NCBI GenBank assembly: GCA_026874595.1
Contig: CM049308.1
Location: 20,127,867 to 20,191,866, forward strand
DNA from: Sipunculus nudus
Lineage: Eukaryota > Annelida > Sipuncula > Golfingiida > Sipunculidae
Length of the DNA stretch: 64,000 nucleotides
Direction of reading: 5' to 3'
Shown here piece after piece: positions 1-11,800 of the stretch (its first letter is position 1; every line of letters starts with the position of its first letter). The translations under genes were made by a program, and so were the position numbers. The notes under the pieces were generated by a model. That model saw nothing but the letters and a program-made list of their open reading frames with translations, was not told the DNA's origin and did not search any database.

Positions 1-750
1 GGCCATTCCATTAAAATACTTACGTAATTGACTCGCTAGAGGTTTGCATGAATTTTTTAACAATTAACCAATAGCTTGGAGACTACATCAGCTTAAAGGT
101 TTGACATTTTCATATGTCGATATTTGTCTAATAAAATGTTCTATAGATTGGTAAACTGTCTAGCGCTGACATTTCAATTCATAGAAATATGACATTTTTT
201 TCTGATGAATAAAGCATTTATAAGGTCATCTCCCCGGCTGCTGTTCCCGTGTGTATGTTAAAGTAGCACCTAAACAATATATGATAATGTATAATACCTC
301 CTCTTTTTGGCGTCGCAGATTAAGTGATTAGCTCGGTGTCCATTTCATACTTACACGTGTATCCCTATCAAATTCCGTTTTGCCTGATAGAATTAGGAAG
401 ATTTAAATCCTTTTTAGTGTACCGTCCTTTACCCATACGAAGCGGGGAATCGACGATGTTTCATTCAAAATCTCTTTGGAAAAAAATTCTATAAATGTGT
501 ACTCTCTGAGTATAATAATTCTTACTGTTTCTTCATGCCTCATTTGTGCAATCTTATAGATATACAAATAAAAAATACCTCCGCTAACGCCGGAAAATGA
601 TGTATGATATATATGATATATATGATATATAATGATATATGAACAAACAACATAAATATAAGTAAAATATTTTTGTTTATGTTATATATTCCTAAAAAAA
701 TGAAATAAATATTAGCGGTAGTGGTATCTAATCCAATTTAGCTCAAAGTA

Positions 751-754
<4 letters not shown>

Positions 755-799
<45 letters not shown>
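755..799. repeat. (TA)n microsatellite
   Basis: Uninterrupted TA dinucleotide run of about 45 bases. Similar tracts recur through the window. Confidence 0.9.
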
Positions 800-800
<1 letters not shown>

Positions 801-847
801 AATATTTTTTCCTTTAAGGATCAAACCCAAAAATTATTGTCACCAAA

Positions 848-1021
848 ATGTCATTTCAAAATATATCGACTGGAATTCCATCATACTTTTCATGGCAGTC
901 CATCTTATACCTTGATTTACATTAAACACTGAGACTGACATTTCAGACTATATGAAGTGCAATTCCAATAAACTTTTCGTGCAGTCCGTCTAAAACTATA
1001 ACATTTTAAACACTGAGACTT
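848..1021 (+). repeat. Imperfect tandem duplication, about 85 bp unit
   Basis: Two adjacent copies share the ordered words 'catttca', 'aattcca', 'cttttc', 'gcagtcc' and 'aaacactgagact'. The second copy is diverged and slightly shorter. No coding potential is seen. Confidence 0.6.
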
Positions 1022-2528
1022 ACGCAATTTATCAATATACCGCTATGTGAATTGATGACAGAGACCATTTTCTAATTATATAGATATAGCCTTCGCAGAC
1101 TTTTAGCACAGTTTCACTCTTCTGCCTGTATTTATGAAAAATAAGGCGAATAAAACGCTTTTGGTAAATTTACGTGACCCCATATTCTTTTATCACACAG
1201 CAAACATTTGCTAAAATACTATAATACATACTCTGCATTATTAACCATTATTTTTCTTCGTGAACTTAACTGCTAATTTTTCTCTCGATAATGGACAGCC
1301 AAATCTGAGACAATAATCTGTATGAAACATAGTTTCATTCACAAAGTCTTCCGTCGAGAGCCAAAAAAAATAAAGACAAGTGGGCATAAAAATCCGTCGT
1401 GATATAAAGCATTTTTTTCATAATCTTTTGGAGGTAGACTCCTTTACTGTAAATGAGAACAGCGAAGAATGATTTATGACAATGTGTTATGTTTAAATTA
1501 TTATGGCAGGTATGAGAACATGTACATGTGACGGTAAGTGAAATAGAAAATGACGTTTTATACATGATAAATTCTCATATTGGAGGTAAAAAATATATTA
1601 ATGCGTTTATTACTTACACATTCTCTCTGTCCGAAGGCGGGTCGCTTATAAAAATATAATTACAAGAATTAAAGTACTTCTATTGTGACATACAATACAA
1701 GCTTTATTGGTGCACTCTTCTAGGTAAAATCAGACCTGGGGATAATGAATTAAATACAATGAATCCCGCCATACGTTTCCCCTTTTTTAATAAAATCACA
1801 AATGGACCATTACTTACGGTTCCAGCATAGCTAATTATGGATTAGTTCCGTTGTATACTAGAAATAGAAGATAATATGTGAAGAACCCACTGATATATGT
1901 GTTATCATAGTTTTACTGATCAGGCAACTGCGATCGTTTCATCCGGTTGTAAACAGATCCTAATATAGGACCCATCTTAAAATGAATGTTTAACTTCAGT
2001 GACTTAGGTTTAAAGCAAATATTAATACACATAGATAGATGTTTTGACAAAATCCGCTTTAGAACAATTATTCATGAAAACTGGTACTAAATATGTCAGT
2101 CATGTATCATTTTATATCATGTATCTGTAACGGTAAGTATAAGAGCAAACAGAAATAAGTAAGTCAATATGAGGTTTTTCGACCGGTGAAGAAATGTTAA
2201 GTAAAATTAGACCGGGATCTAACTTTTTTTTTTTTTTTTTTTTTTATTACAAAGAAAACATACATACATATATACACAATAACATACAAAAACAGACAAT
2301 ATAAAACAAGGTGACATGAACATAAACAAACATGAAGAATATCTTTCATCACCATGCAAATAATTTTTAACATACTTATAATATAATGAAAAATGCATGA
2401 TATTAAGTATATTGCATAAAAAATGTGTCAGTAGGTATGTAGCATATGGCAGACATCAATAAAATAAACTAACTCTGACCACAATGGTCAGTTGGCATGC
2501 AAAATTCAAAGTATTATTAATTTTTAAT

Positions 2529-3476
2529 TTAATTTTCTGAACCCACAATCATTTTTAGTCTGGTCCAGATGGTTTCATGTTTTAAAAGTTTTCCTTTAGA
2601 TATTGCCACCTGTTTTTCGACAGAGTAATAATTCTTAATCAGTTTAACTGCACTGTTAATACACAACGATTCTTCTTTGCATTTTGTAATATATATATAA
2701 TACTTTACAATCAATATAACTTTATCCAGCAACTGATCTGTACTTACATTAAGAAGTATCACTGTATGTGAAAGGGTGATTGGAAGATCCAGATTCCTTA
2801 ACCACTTACATACATCATGCCATAACTGTTTCACAAAACTACAGTCATGAAAAATGTGTAACAGTGTCTCCTTCTCTTTTTTACAAAAGGAACAGTACTC
2901 GTGCTCTTTAATACCAGCTTTTACCAGAAATGGATTTAATGCAAGAATTCTATGTAATATCTTAAACTGAAAGTATCGAAGTTTTGTTGATATAGTTATT
3001 GAATATATGTTTTTAAAAGCCTGGAGTACTCTATCTTTATCACAATCCACAATATCTTGATGCCACAATAAAATACTATTTTCTGGGTGTAGATATCTCC
3101 TTTCTATGAGTTTTATATATATAGTTTTTACAGGTTTTGTCATTTGTAGAATGTTATTAATTTTAAATACTGAGGTATAATCGTCTTGGTTGTTTCTTAT
3201 TTCTTGTTTCCATTTTGCTGGTATTGAGTGAATAATACTATTATATGTCATTATTTTTATATCAATGCCATAAGTCTGTCTCATTTCCCCAGGAGTGTAG
3301 AATACATAAGAATTGTTTACTTTCTTTGTTAAATTGTGGATATATCTAATACCTGCATTATACCAGATTTTATTGAATACCATTTGCCCACATATTTTAA
3401 GGTGGGAGTTAATCCACAAGGATTGATTTAAATAATCATTTGTGGTGTCTGGGGTATGATAATTATATTTACACAA
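2529..3476 (-). pseudogene. LINE ORF2, C-terminal half with CCHC finger
   Basis: An open frame of about 315 codons corresponding to the region after the RT core in L1/Tx1-type ORF2. It has a 'FNKIWYNAGIRYI' thumb-like segment, the RT-associated zinc-binding stretch (CSFCKKEKETLLHIFHDCSF, about residues 196-215), and a basic tail. No ATG opens the frame at its 5' end; it begins abruptly at the deletion joint. It contains no YADD/FADD box. Function is therefore not expected; this is a remnant. Confidence 0.85.
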
Positions 3477-3477
3477 G

Positions 3478-4806
3478 TCATGTAAAAGTTGGTGTCAACT
3501 CAGCTGAAGAATATAACGTTTTGTAGTAATTTTCTGCCTCTATTAGTACATCTTTAGATTTAGTTACATGTCTATTATTAACGTTTAGCTCTGTTATAGT
3601 TTTATTATTATATAGTCTTTTCTCCAAATTTAAAAAATATTTAGATGGTTTTTCACCATCTGAAAACCATCTGGACTTACATCTGAACATTGCTGCCTCT
3701 GTTTTTTCTTCAATTATTTTTTCAATTTCTGATTTTTTATCTTTTATATCTTCCATAATTCTATCATCATGAGTGTTGGTATATTGTTCTTCTAAAAGTT
3801 TCAAACTATCTTCTAATTGTTGTAACAAAGTCCTTTTTTGTTTATTAATTCTAAAAGAATATGCTATTGTGGCACCTCTTATCTTACACTTAATTGTGTC
3901 CCACAATAAAGCTGGGTCTGCACTTTTATTAAATTCTTTTGTCTCTTTAATGGTTTCTTTAACTAAGTCTACATAATCTTTATTACATAAATATTTAGAA
4001 TTAAATTTCCAGAATCCTGGCCCTCTTTTATCAAGTTTTAGTTCAAGTGTAATTTTAACAGTAGAGTGATCAGTTTTAAAGCCTGGTAAAATCTCTGTTT
4101 TTCTAACACAACCAATGAGACCTCTTGAAATCAACATAAAATCCAATCTGCAAAATAATGCAGTAGGGTTAATTCTCTTCCAAGTATACTGTGATTTTTC
4201 TGGATGTTGTTTTCTCCATATATCCAATAAATCTAAGTTATCTATCCATGAATTTATCAGTGTTTGTGATCTAAAATGTGTAACAGAGGTGCCTCCTTTT
4301 TTATCTCTTTCTGTATTTAGAACTAAATTAAAATCACCAGCTAACAACCTATTATCATTTGGCAGTGACTCAACAATTTCCATAATTTTACTAAAGAAAG
4401 CGGGGTCATCTTGGTTGGGCCCATATAGATTAACTAGAGTGATTCTTATATCTTCAATTGATATATCTAATATTAAGAATCGACCTTCTTCACAGTACTT
4501 GATGTCATGAATATCATAACTTATATTATTTTTCAGCATAATACAAACTCCTTTGGAATTACTTGTACCATGGGAGAAGAAAATTTTACCTCCCCATTCA
4601 GCTCTCCATCTATTCTCTTCATTAAAGGTGCTATGGGTTTCTTGTAGTAATATAATTTTAGCGTTGCATCTATGTAACCATTGAAAAGTTTCCCTTCGTT
4701 TTTTATTATCCCTTAATCCTCTAACATTTAACGATATTATATCTATGAATTGTATATGTACAAAGGAATGCTTCCCTGAAAGTTGTACAATAAAGGTAAT
4801 GGTGTA
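3478..4806 (-). pseudogene. LINE ORF2, APE endonuclease half (truncated)
   Basis: Open for 442 codons, from just after an in-frame TAG at 4807-4809 to a TGA at 3478-3480. The endonuclease would nick target DNA for target-primed reverse transcription. Visible motifs in order: SLNVRGL, LLQETHS (catalytic Glu region), LYGPN, AGDFNLVLN (Asp/Asn), CRLDFMLIS and TDHS (catalytic Asp-His). A lysine/glutamate-rich linker follows, ending in YYKTLYSS, which in intact elements leads straight into the reverse transcriptase. Here the frame stops within a few codons. The next half lies one base out of frame, so the product would be an isolated endonuclease plus linker. Confidence 0.85.
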
Positions 4807-4809
4807 CTA

Positions 4810-5590
4810 TTGCACTGAATGTCTGCCTTAAACAAATTGAAAGTCAAGTTACTGGACACATTACTTGAAACCAATATAAACTGACATAACTTACATAAAT
4901 AAACATTCAACATGAAGGCACTATAAATTAAAAGCAGTGCCATAATATACTAACTACTTGTTCAAACAAAGTGACCGAGGAACCTTGCCTTATCTATGAT
5001 ACTGTGTTACAGCTCAATCGCCTTTAGCACATAACCTGAAAAGAAAGGAACTAAATAGCATATTTAGTTTGTTGCATATGCCTAGATAAAGAAGCGACAT
5101 CCTTGACAAGAGCTATTATCAAAATAATATAACAATATTTTCAAAATTATAGTATTTCACAATTTTTCATGTTAACCTCTCTTCTCCATAGTGAAAATAA
5201 TTGGCAACCTGATACATGAAAGGTGAGGCATCATAAAAGTCATTTCAACACCTTGGAACTAATCTAACTTGGAACCAAATAAAATTGAAATAACATTACG
5301 ATACAGAAATGACACCAGAAATAAATAAAAAATCATTCACAATATTTATGGCAAAATAAATTAATCTAATGCAATTTTAGAACACCTGATTACTGTGAGA
5401 TATTGATTAGCAGAAATATTTATAATTACTGACTCATTTGGATTGATTTAGTCATTGGTATGACGCTGTACCTGCATGAAAACACTATATATTTTCCTCT
5501 ATGTAGACGATGGCGAAAGGTCAGCAAAGAGTAAAATTTAAGAACTCTATATCATTATATAATTCATAATACTAGATGTGTCGGAACGAG
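4810..5590. other. Non-coding stretch between elements
   Basis: AT-rich, with no gene or family motif seen. It could include the 5' UTR or ORF1 remains of the adjacent LINE, but I see no motif to support that. Confidence 0.4.
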
Positions 5591-5829
5591 ACGGATGCCC
5601 CCGCCTGGAGCAAATTAGGAATATTTGTTAAATTTTGTAAAAAAAAAAATTTTAGTTCAGGAGCTGTCATATGGTCAAATATAGGTCAACTGTGACAAAA
5701 CACGAACTCGATCTGTAAGTGGTCATTATGCGCCCACAGACCAAACATTAGGCCAGTATCTGTAAGCATTGCATTGCGAAACTAGAATATTAGCAAAAGC
5801 TGATAATCAGTCATAAATTTAAATTGAAG

Positions 5830-6640
5830 AGGTATGTACCATATTTCATAACAATCCACCAAATGCTTCCTGAGAAATAAGCTCCTAAGTTTTTTTCTAT
5901 TCTAAGCTCTGTGACCTGAAAAGTAGGTCAAGATCACCCATCTATCAACTGGACCAAGATTTTGTAAATATGCAATAGCACTGAAGAAATGAATTTCCTG
6001 TGTTGAATACATTTGGAGATATCTGCACAAAAGGCCAGAATTGGAAAAATCCGATCAAAATTCATTAAAAAATTAGAAATTGTAGGTGGTGCCACAAAAA
6101 TTGTGCAGCACGTACAAACCATCATTCCCAATGATCATAGTAAGTTTTGTGAAAATCCACACAATGCTTCCTGGGATATAAGCTTCTGAGTGTTTTTGTA
6201 TAATCAGCTCTAAAACAAAGAAAAATGGCTCAAGGTCACCCATCATTCAACTTGACCAAGATTTTGTTGATATACATCGTCACTGATGAAATATAATTCT
6301 AACAGTGAATCCTTTTAGAGATATCCCGCTCACTAGGCAAAAATTGAAAAATCCGATAAAAATTGATTTAAAAATCAGAAACTGCAGGTGGCACCACCAA
6401 TATTGTGCAGCACGTACATACCATCAGTCCCAATGATCATAGTAAGTTAAGTGAAAATCCACACAATGGTTCCTGAGATATAAGCTTCTGAGTGTTTTTC
6501 TATAATCAGCTCTAAAATGTAGAAAAATTGGTCAAGGTCACCCATCTTCAAACTTTACCGAGATTTTAGCGATATACATCTTAACTGATGAAATAAAATT
6601 CCAACGGTGAATCCTTTTATAGATATCCCGCTCACAAGGT
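5830..6640 (+). repeat. Tandem repeat, about 300 bp unit, 3 copies
   Basis: Ordered words recur near 5880, 6180 and 6480: 'cacaatgcttcctgagatataagctt', 'aggtcaaggtcacccatc', 'accaagatttt', 'cactgatgaaat' and 'agatatc'. Divergence is moderate. No coding potential. Confidence 0.8.
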
Positions 6641-6764
6641 AAAAGTTAACGGACGCCGGATGGACACCTGACGGACAGACGGATGGATGGACGGACAGAC
6701 AGACGGACAGCTTGGGTGACGACAATAGCCCATCAGCCTATGAGCTGAGGGCTAAAATAGGCTG

Positions 6765-7665
6765 TACATGTACATTTCTCATGAAAATTTCTAATTTTCA
6801 TGAAATTTTCTATGTTTAGGAGTCGTAAAACGGTCAAAAGTAGGTCAACCGGGACGAAACGCAAACTCGATCTGTAACTGGTCATTATCTGCCCACACAT
6901 AAAAAATTCAGGGCGGTATCTACAGACATTGCGGAAAAGTCGTACATATGCATTTGTTATGAAAATTTCTATTTTTCATGAAATTTTCTATGTTCAGGAG
7001 CAGTCAAACGGTCAAATGTAGGTCAACTGGGACAAAACGCGAACTTATTCTGTAACTGGTCATTACCTGCCAACACACCAAAAATCAGGTCAATATCTGC
7101 AGGCATTGCGAAAAAAGTCCGTACATATGTATTTGTCATGACAATTTCTATTTTGCATGAAATTTTCTATTTTCAGGAGCCGTCAATCGGTCAAAAGTAG
7201 GTCAACCGGGACGAAACGCAAACTCAATCTGTAACTGGTCATTACCTGCCAACACACCAAAAATCAGGTCAATATCTGCAGGCATTGCGAAAAAAGTCCG
7301 TACATATGTATTTGTCATGACAATTTCTATTTTTCATAAAATTTTCTATGTTCAGGAGCTGTAAAACGGTCAAAATTAGGTCAACTGGGACGAAACGCAA
7401 ACTCGATCTGTAACTGGTCATTATCTGACAACACCTAAAAAAACAGGCCTATATCTGCAGGCATTGCGAAAAAAGTCCGTACATGTGTATTTGTCATGAA
7501 AATTTCTATTTTTCATGAAATTTTCTATGTTAGGAAACGTAAAACTGTCAAAAATACGTCAACTGGGATGAAACGCGAACTCGATCTATAACTGGTCATT
7601 ATCTGCCCACACATAAAAAATCAGGCCAATATTTGTTGGCATTGCGAAAAAAAAGTCCGTACAAC
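6765..7665 (+). repeat. Tandem repeat, about 180 bp unit, 5 copies
   Basis: The phrase 'catgaaattttctat' followed by 'aggagccgt', 'ggtcaactgggacgaaacgc', 'ctgtaactggtcatta' and 'gcattgcgaaaaaagtc' recurs at a period of 177-181 bases. Start words fall near 6766, 6945, 7122, 7303 and 7483. Confidence 0.9.
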
Positions 7666-7774
7666 TGTTTGATTTCGGCATGACGGAAGAACGGAATGAC
7701 GGAATGTCGGAATGACAGAATGACAGACATGGGTAAAACTATATGCCCCGGCCACTTTTTGGCGGGGGCATAAT

Positions 7775-8855
7775 AAAATCATATATATATGCATATAATG
7801 CAAACGGAGACATTAGAAATTACGGTACTTCCGAGTTTTGTATGGCGACTGTATAAATAATATTGATTTGGAGTTAACGATATCTAAAGCCATCGGATGA
7901 ATTTGTGCATCACCTGTACAAAGCTAAGAGCAGCAGGAAGGTTTGAAAAGTTCACATGTTTTACATGAGGTAACTGAATATTTTAAGTAGATAAGAGGAC
8001 AGCGAGCTGCCCGCAGTTTGCGATTTTTTTTCAAGAGCCAGAGACATGAGTGTAATTATGCGATAGAATACGTACGCCTTTCCTTCCTAAAATAAATAAT
8101 TAGCATAACGTTTTAACATATCCCTTGTTATGTTTTTTTTTATTTTCAAGAATTTACACCGTATGAGGCTAGTGACCCTACCAACATAAAAAAAACCCAG
8201 CTGTCGTGACTATCTGCCATAATGAAACTCTGACATTTTTATTGGAAGCCCGTCAATAAATAAATTTCTTATCCCAATTGTGCAGGTAAAGCAATTACCC
8301 TATAAGACCTATTTATTTAACTCCCGAGTGGTTTTTATGACATTTTGGATAAGGGGGTAGCTTAAGTTTAATATCCATTCGCTAATATGTCAAAAACATA
8401 AACAGACACATTCCATTCAAAGAACCTTTATAGGAAATGTTAATACAATTCAAGAGAGTTTCGGTGTTGTCATCAAATAAATACTTCAAAGTTAACCTAT
8501 TGGTTTAAAATAGACATATATCATGCAATGGAAGGTATGTTAAGCTGAAAACGGCAATCGACATGTCCTGTTATACATTCCTGCTTGAGTCATACCGGTG
8601 CCAAATTGTTGTACCGAAGCAGAGTCGAAGTCGAAGTTAACAATTGCAGTTTTCTCGTATGCTCAATTTGTCGGAAGGTATAATCCATGAAAGATTGAAT
8701 ATAAAAAATAAAAGAGTATATACAGAATAATACATCAACAAAATACTACAGGAATACAATACTATATCACGTGTGACACAATTCTATTTTAGATATGTAA
8801 ACACGGATAAGTCGGTACGTATGAACATTAACTGTTGATGTACTGACGAAGTAGG
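7775..8855. other. Upstream region of the channel gene, no gene seen
   Basis: A kilobase without recognisable coding exons. It is the likely promoter/5' UTR side of the downstream channel gene, but I see no convincing TATA box or other core element to place a start site. Confidence 0.4.
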
Positions 8856-11800
8856 ATGGCTATGCCAGGTAACTCAAAGCGTAGTCGACAGGTGCATCCT
8901 CTCATAATCCATGTGAGGGAAAACCAGAGAAATAATGGAAAGGACAAGAGAGATGTGGAAGCAGAACCTTATAAGGCAAATGCCAACGGGAATTCCACAA
9001 GAAACAAATCTGACGAGGAACAGAGCAGCTCGCATTGGCAAGAATTTGTGGAACAAACCACTTTTCATGGCATAAAATATGTATTTATGGAAAGGCAAAT
9101 GCGTGTCCGAAGGTAATACCATTAGTGCGGAATATAATGTGTGAAATAAGTACATCAATACCATGAAATTTTAACTTCCTATCTTGTCAATCTCCCCAAC
9201 ATATTTGTATAATATCCAGTTGCGCAATTTCAGAAATATATGCTTATTTTTGGGAAGTATATTTGCTTTATGATTTTTATTTTTATAATTTACTTTAAAT
9301 AAATAAGATCTAACTCCTTAGATTTGATGGATCTGCAACACATAATTAATGTTTATTATCATCTGTTCTTTAGATGTATGTGGCTTGGTCTAATCTTGAC
9401 GGCCATTGGGCTCTTCACCTACCAAGTTTTCGATCGAACTCGGAATTTCCTTGACTATCACAGCACTGTGAATGTAAAGCCGGTGCACGCTCACAGTTTG
9501 GACTTTCCTGCCGTCACCATTTGTAACCTAAATAGATACAGGTAAGTCTTACATGCATAATAGATTTATTTATTTATTTATTTCAAACATCTTTTACCAG
9601 GATAGCCAATATTCAGCACATTTGCTGGTGTTCAACAGGGTCCTGGATAAAGTTAGAACATATAAAATGAATAAAATATACATCATACAGATACATATTA
9701 AACATGACATAGTGTTATATATATTAAATACATAGTTCAATATATAGCGGAACGATTAAAAGATGTTATGCAGTAATGGAACATAGTCGTTACATAGAAG
9801 ACATTGAAAATAAAACAAAATAAAATATATATATCAATCTGATGAAATTGATGTAAGGTATATTTATGGTAATATACAAGTTAAAATAATATAAAATTGT
9901 TCTATCGTCGCATCAAACATCTATATAAACGCTTTAAATGGTCGTGATCTGAGGCATACTTTAAGGATAAAGGCAGTTGATTCCATAGATATGGACCTGC
10001 ATAGCTAAAACTAGATTTAAAACGTTCACGCCTGGGCTTCGGTAAAATCAAATTATGGCTGTCAGAAGATCGTGTTTCATATGGCATCCGTTGCAACCTG
10101 AGAACAGGTTTTAAAATATTCAGGTACGTCTTCAGACAAACATTTATATACAATTGAACACAAAAAATACCGATACCTTTCTTCCACAGTCATCCAACCT
10201 AATTGTTTAATTAATGACGCAGACGAAGTGTTATTGTCAAAAGTTTTTGTAACGACGCATGCGGCTTTGTTCTGAAGCTTTTGGACTTTATTTTAATCAG
10301 ATTTAAAACAATTGCCCCAAAAAGATATGCAGTAATCTATTTGACTTTGGAAAAGGCCAAAATATACGTAATTCAGGCTGGTAGTCGACAGTATCTTACT
10401 GAGGCAAAAGAGTATTCCTAATTTAGATTTTAATTTTTCGCATAGAAGCTGAATATGCTCTCTCCAAGTCCGATTAGAGTCAATGATTATACCTAATAAT
10501 TTCGTACTCTGGATAGGATGTAATGTGATATCATTTACAATGATCTCTGAATCGGGTTTTTTGATTTTTGCCGAATAAAATTACCGTGGATTTTAGAGAT
10601 CACTGTGACATTCCAGAATAACCACTTCATAGATACCAACATATCCTGTGAAAAACAATTTTTGCTACAACTGTAGCCTAAGTATTCGAAAGCTTTAGCT
10701 GTTTGTTTCCTCCTTGGGTTTTTTAAACTTATATATCTCGTATGAGACAAAATCTCTACTGAACAATAAAATAAATCAATCTTTTATGTCTTGGTTGGTA
10801 ATAAATTCCACGTTTATACTCTGAATAAAATCAAATTATAATAACTTAGTTATTATATAAGAACCTAGTTATTGATACAGTGTTATTTGAAAACAACACG
10901 GCTTTGAAACAACCCAAATGGAATTAACAGCAAAACGGAGAAATGTTAAAAAACTTTTATCGGCCAAGGCCATGTGTCAGACTATCGACAAATGTATCGA
11001 GATTTGTATAATATGTTGATGTGTAGTATCTGTATCTGTTGTATATAAAGAATTATAATAATAATAGAAATATATATATATATATTGCCTGATATGTAGC
11101 CTTTGTCGCCTACCTCGCTCAGCCTCATAAATATGTAAAGCGGATAAAGATATTAGAGTCCGATCTCGAAAAGCGAGATGATTCAGTTACAATTTAAGAA
11201 TGACAATTAGAGGTGGACTCCCTCTGATTATATCATCAGAAAAACTTACACGAAGCCGTTAGATGGTTGATATTTTTTTTAAATATTTGTGTGATCGCCT
11301 GAGCATCATACGCTAAACAGTGTGGGAAACTTAACTCATACATCAATGATTATGGATGAAAAATAAAAATTGTGGCAGATATAAAATAGCTACTTCACAA
11401 GATCGGTGTATTTGTAACGTGCCTGTCAGCATGAAATTGTGAACTTAAAGATATGCAACAATCTTCTATAACTACTTTTATTTAGTATATTAAATATGTA
11501 CTGTGAATATTCATGTAAACCTCCATCTAATAGTATACATTTTACCGAAAGAAACAAATTGCAACTGTTTTATAATTTTCGCTATGCCATTTATTTGTAT
11601 TGTATTGATATACTGTCTTTAGTTATTCTATGTTGGCATTGGGATAAAAATAATTATTCATGTTAATGTTATTTATCATAATACACATTTGATCGTTTGG
11701 TTTAGTGTGACATTTTAATACCTCCCCTCTCTCGCGGCAAATCTTGTATTAAGGCCACTCTGGTATTAAATCCACGTTTATTAGCCCCAGTGGTAACCGT

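Larger units (their letters stand above)
1..2220. other. AT-rich intergenic stretch, no gene seen
   Basis: I see no coding exon with family motifs and no RNA gene here. The stretch holds short ATGATATAT repeats (601-640), a (TA)n tract and one imperfect local duplication, listed separately. Short open frames here have no recognisable domain. Confidence 0.5.
2224..4806 (-). mobile_element. L1/Tx1-like non-LTR retrotransposon with RT core deleted
   Basis: Read on the minus strand, the element starts in an APE-type endonuclease (SLNVRGL near 4730, LLQETHS near 4650, AGDFNLVLN, DFMLIS, TDHS). It continues through the linker after the endonuclease and then jumps to the C-terminal part with a CCHC-type finger (CSFCKKEKETLLHIFHDC). 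It ends in a 3' UTR and a 22-base poly-A tail, seen as T at 2224-2245. The whole reverse-transcriptase catalytic core expected between the halves is absent at about 3477-3480. I did not find ORF1, the 5' end or a convincing target-site duplication. The L1/Tx1 clade assignment rests on motif style. Confidence 0.9.
5594..7773. mobile_element. Composite non-autonomous element with short terminal inverted repeats
   Basis: An 11-base inverted pair, ATGCCCCCGCC at 5595-5605 and GGCGGGGGCAT at 7761-7771, bounds a 2.2-kb block. Inside are a three-copy array of about 300 bp, a 'ggacagacgg'-rich segment (6651-6720) and a 5-copy array of about 180 bp. The right end is itself a hairpin (TATGCCCC near 7743 against GGGGGCATA). 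There is no transposase. The block-plus-'ggacagacgg' layout resembles non-autonomous repeats common in bivalve genomes. I cannot assign a superfamily, and the termini could belong to separate nested elements. Confidence 0.6.
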
